DNA of 64,000 nt from Sitta carolinensis (Eukaryota; Chordata; Aves; Passeriformes; Sittidae), in assembly GCA_032173965.1 (NCBI GenBank), contig CM063283.1, positions 82,028,743-82,092,742 of the forward strand, given 5' to 3'. This document shows positions 61,886 to 64,000 of this stretch, piece after piece; position 1 is the first letter of the stretch, and the number at the start of each line of letters is the position of its first letter. Under the pieces are notes generated by a model. It had not been told where the DNA came from. It searched no databases and saw nothing but the letters and a program-made list of their open reading frames with translations. Made by a program: the position numbers and the translations under genes.

Positions 61886-64000
61886 ATCTCTCTCAATAAA
61901 GATCTGACTGAATCCAGCAGGTATAAATGCATGGAATTTTCTGAGAGGGATGTGAGGAACTTCACCTATCCTAGCTAAAATTACATTATATTATAATATC
62001 TGAATTATATTCAGAAATTTCAATATCTGAATTTACCAATGTTGATATTGCATGTCCATGTGGGATTTACTGGACTCCTGATTCATGCAAATCCTCAGCT
62101 GCATGTGCAAAATTGAGATTGGACCTAGCACAGCTCCTCAAAGCACCTAAAGACCAGCAAAACTCAACTACTTCAATAGAGGAGCTCCTAATCCTCAGCA
62201 GTTAATACAAGCCAAATGTGTTTCCTGAGGCAGGGAAGGAAGGCTCAGTCAACAAACAGAAACCCATTCTATCTCTCACTAGTGTCTTATAGCCCTTGGA
62301 CTGCTTCCTCCACCTAGCTTGACGTGTTTTCCTCTGTACAGAGATTTGTGGAAGGATTCAGCTTTAGCCCCATGTTTGTGCTTTGGTTCACCCTGGGCCT
62401 CCTAGAAGCTGCCAATCCCAGCATGTGTGCCAAAATGTGACTGGTATTGGTTTTGAGGATGTAATGAACTGTAATGAGCTTTGGGGTGCCAGAAAACACA
62501 TAGCATGCCCCAAAAATACCCTCAGCCTTTGAATCCCTGGAGGAGTTTTTGGGGGTGAGCTGTTGTCTCCAGAGCATTATGCTTTCTTTCAAGGTGACAG
62601 GAATTCTCCTCACCCTCTGGAGCTGCTTTCTCTGTGGCTCCTTGCAGGTCTCACTTTTTCACTTCTCTGTTCAAGGAATCACAAGGCCACTCATCACTCA
62701 TACAAAAGGAGGCGTCAAACCAGAACCAGTTCATCAGGAGAGAACCTGATACACCCTGGTATGACTACAATTAAGGAAAGAACAACAGTCACCAATAGAT
62801 GTCTGCCTACAAACAAAGCTGGAATGAAAAGTGAAAGAAATTCCACTTTTTTGTTAGCCTGATTGTCAAAAAGAAAACACACAGAATGAGTCAACTAGCT
62901 ACAAGGAACGAAGTGATCTTTTCCCATTATAGTCAGGACACAGAGCCTGTGATATCTCTGAGAGCTCAATCTAAATAAGGCCCCATCCTCTCGTCTATTT
63001 CACATTATGAATAAAAACATGAAATTAGTTTTATGTCAGAAGAACAACCCTTAAGACACTTGTAACTTATAATTATAATTTCTAAGCTGTTTGGCTTGTC
63101 AGTATCAAGAAATTCACAGCCCAAGACTTCCAGGACTTTATAGGCTGAGACATGCTGTGCTAGCTACTGAACATTAACTATGAATCTCTCATCTGCATCC
63201 TGATTTATTAACTACAGTGAGAAACAGAAAGTTTTAAAAAGTACTGTATGTGCATAGCCTGCTAGAGTGGAAGGAGCCACTGGCTGTGTTCTGCTCCTAT
63301 TCAATAAACTACTAGCAATAGGTAAATGTAGGGATTTCTTCCTGCAAAAGTATTCGGTAGTTTTCTTGTAAATATACACTGCAAAATTTTTCCCTTCACT
63401 GAAGAGCAGAGCCAGCCAGTGTCGATTTCAGGATTCTGCTGGATTCACTGGTAGCAAATAATGAAAAGAAAATGTCTTGGGACTGTCTTTGCTATGCAAA
63501 ACTCCGTTCCCTTGTTAAATCTGGATGAAAATATTAACATTGACTGTGATGTATTTTGAAATAAACAGTATTTTTAACATACTTTGAATAAGAATTTTTA
63601 GAGGGAAGGCAGCTAAAAAAAAAATAAATTCTAGGAACTGAAATCCACTTTAGATTTTCAGCTTTTACCAAACATCAGGAAAATATTTTTTTTTAATTGA
63701 AAAATAAAATGTTGCATCCAAGGTATTCTAGGGGCAGTTTCTATCAAAATATTGCTCTTCCAAAAAAAAAGTATTTAACTTGTAAAAGGGACTATTCCAT
63801 GGTTGTGCAGTTTCTCCAGATTCTATTTTCACCTCAGTTTTGAAATATTTTTACAATAACAACTCTGAAATTTTACCCTTTACCACTATTTTGGGGATGT
63901 AAGAGGCTTGTCTGTATTTCAGATTTTGTTTGGGAGGAGGCAGAGTAGGTTGGGATTGGTTTTATTTGTCAAAGTCAGCTGGTTCCATTTCATAAGTGAA
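61886..64000. other. Unique intergenic DNA, no gene recognised
   Basis: AT-rich sequence with A runs (for example 63615-63624 and 63762-63770). ORFs of 66-99 codons on both strands at 62314-62862 overlap each other and show no known domain. Confidence 0.5.

Noticed and set aside
1..64000. CRISPR arrays, prokaryotic operons, insertion sequences
   Set aside because: No regularly spaced repeats or prokaryotic gene organisation; the sequence is clearly avian nuclear DNA.
1..64000. tRNA genes
   Set aside because: No GGTTCGANTCC-type B box with a matching A box was noticed by eye; a tRNAscan run would be decisive.

Overview
This window looks like intergenic DNA from a bird nuclear genome. The diagnostic evidence is repeats. 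There are at least eight CR1 (chicken repeat 1) LINE fragments. Several carry the avian CR1 3' ending, roughly 'aggtcccttccaaccc' followed by short copies of 'attctatgat'. There are also LTR segments matching endogenous-retrovirus LTR families common in birds. The species cannot be named from this sequence. The DNA is AT-rich. I found no protein-coding exon, rRNA or tRNA gene, or CpG-island promoter. Every long open reading frame is either inside a decayed transposon, inside a low-complexity purine/pyrimidine tract, or an unrecognisable chance ORF.

Layout: 1-4 kb is unique DNA with one POU-motif-rich patch (about 880-1130). 4.0-6.7 kb holds a CR1 3' end, then an antisense LTR split by a second CR1. 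10.8-11.5 kb holds a CR1 reverse-transcriptase fragment abutting a 5' LTR fragment. 14-15.4 kb is dense unique DNA resembling conserved noncoding sequence. 20.7-23.9 kb holds an unclassified GC-richer patch, a candidate short LTR and a complete solo LTR (1,077 bp, minus strand). 26.9-28.0 kb and 32.6-33.4 kb hold larger CR1 fragments. 32.2-33.5 kb also holds TTCA/CTCA and AT microsatellites. 36.0-36.7, 44.4-45.5, 50.1-50.6, 55.8-57.5 and 59.3-59.7 kb are further patches resembling conserved noncoding elements. A 309-bp uninterrupted purine tract (46.0-46.3 kb) and a 337-bp uninterrupted pyrimidine tract (53.9-54.2 kb) are the most striking structures. Two minus-strand CR1 pieces lie at 52.4 and 61.7 kb.

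No operon or pathway is present. The simplest reading is a gene desert containing possible distal regulatory elements, old CR1/LTR insertions and unstable simple repeats. The regulatory reading rests on motif content and sequence texture only and needs cross-species alignment. I did not find a convincing new biological system. The best leads are the paired opposite-strand triplex-capable tracts, the nested and abutting transposon junctions, and the candidate noncoding-element cluster at 55.8-59.7 kb.
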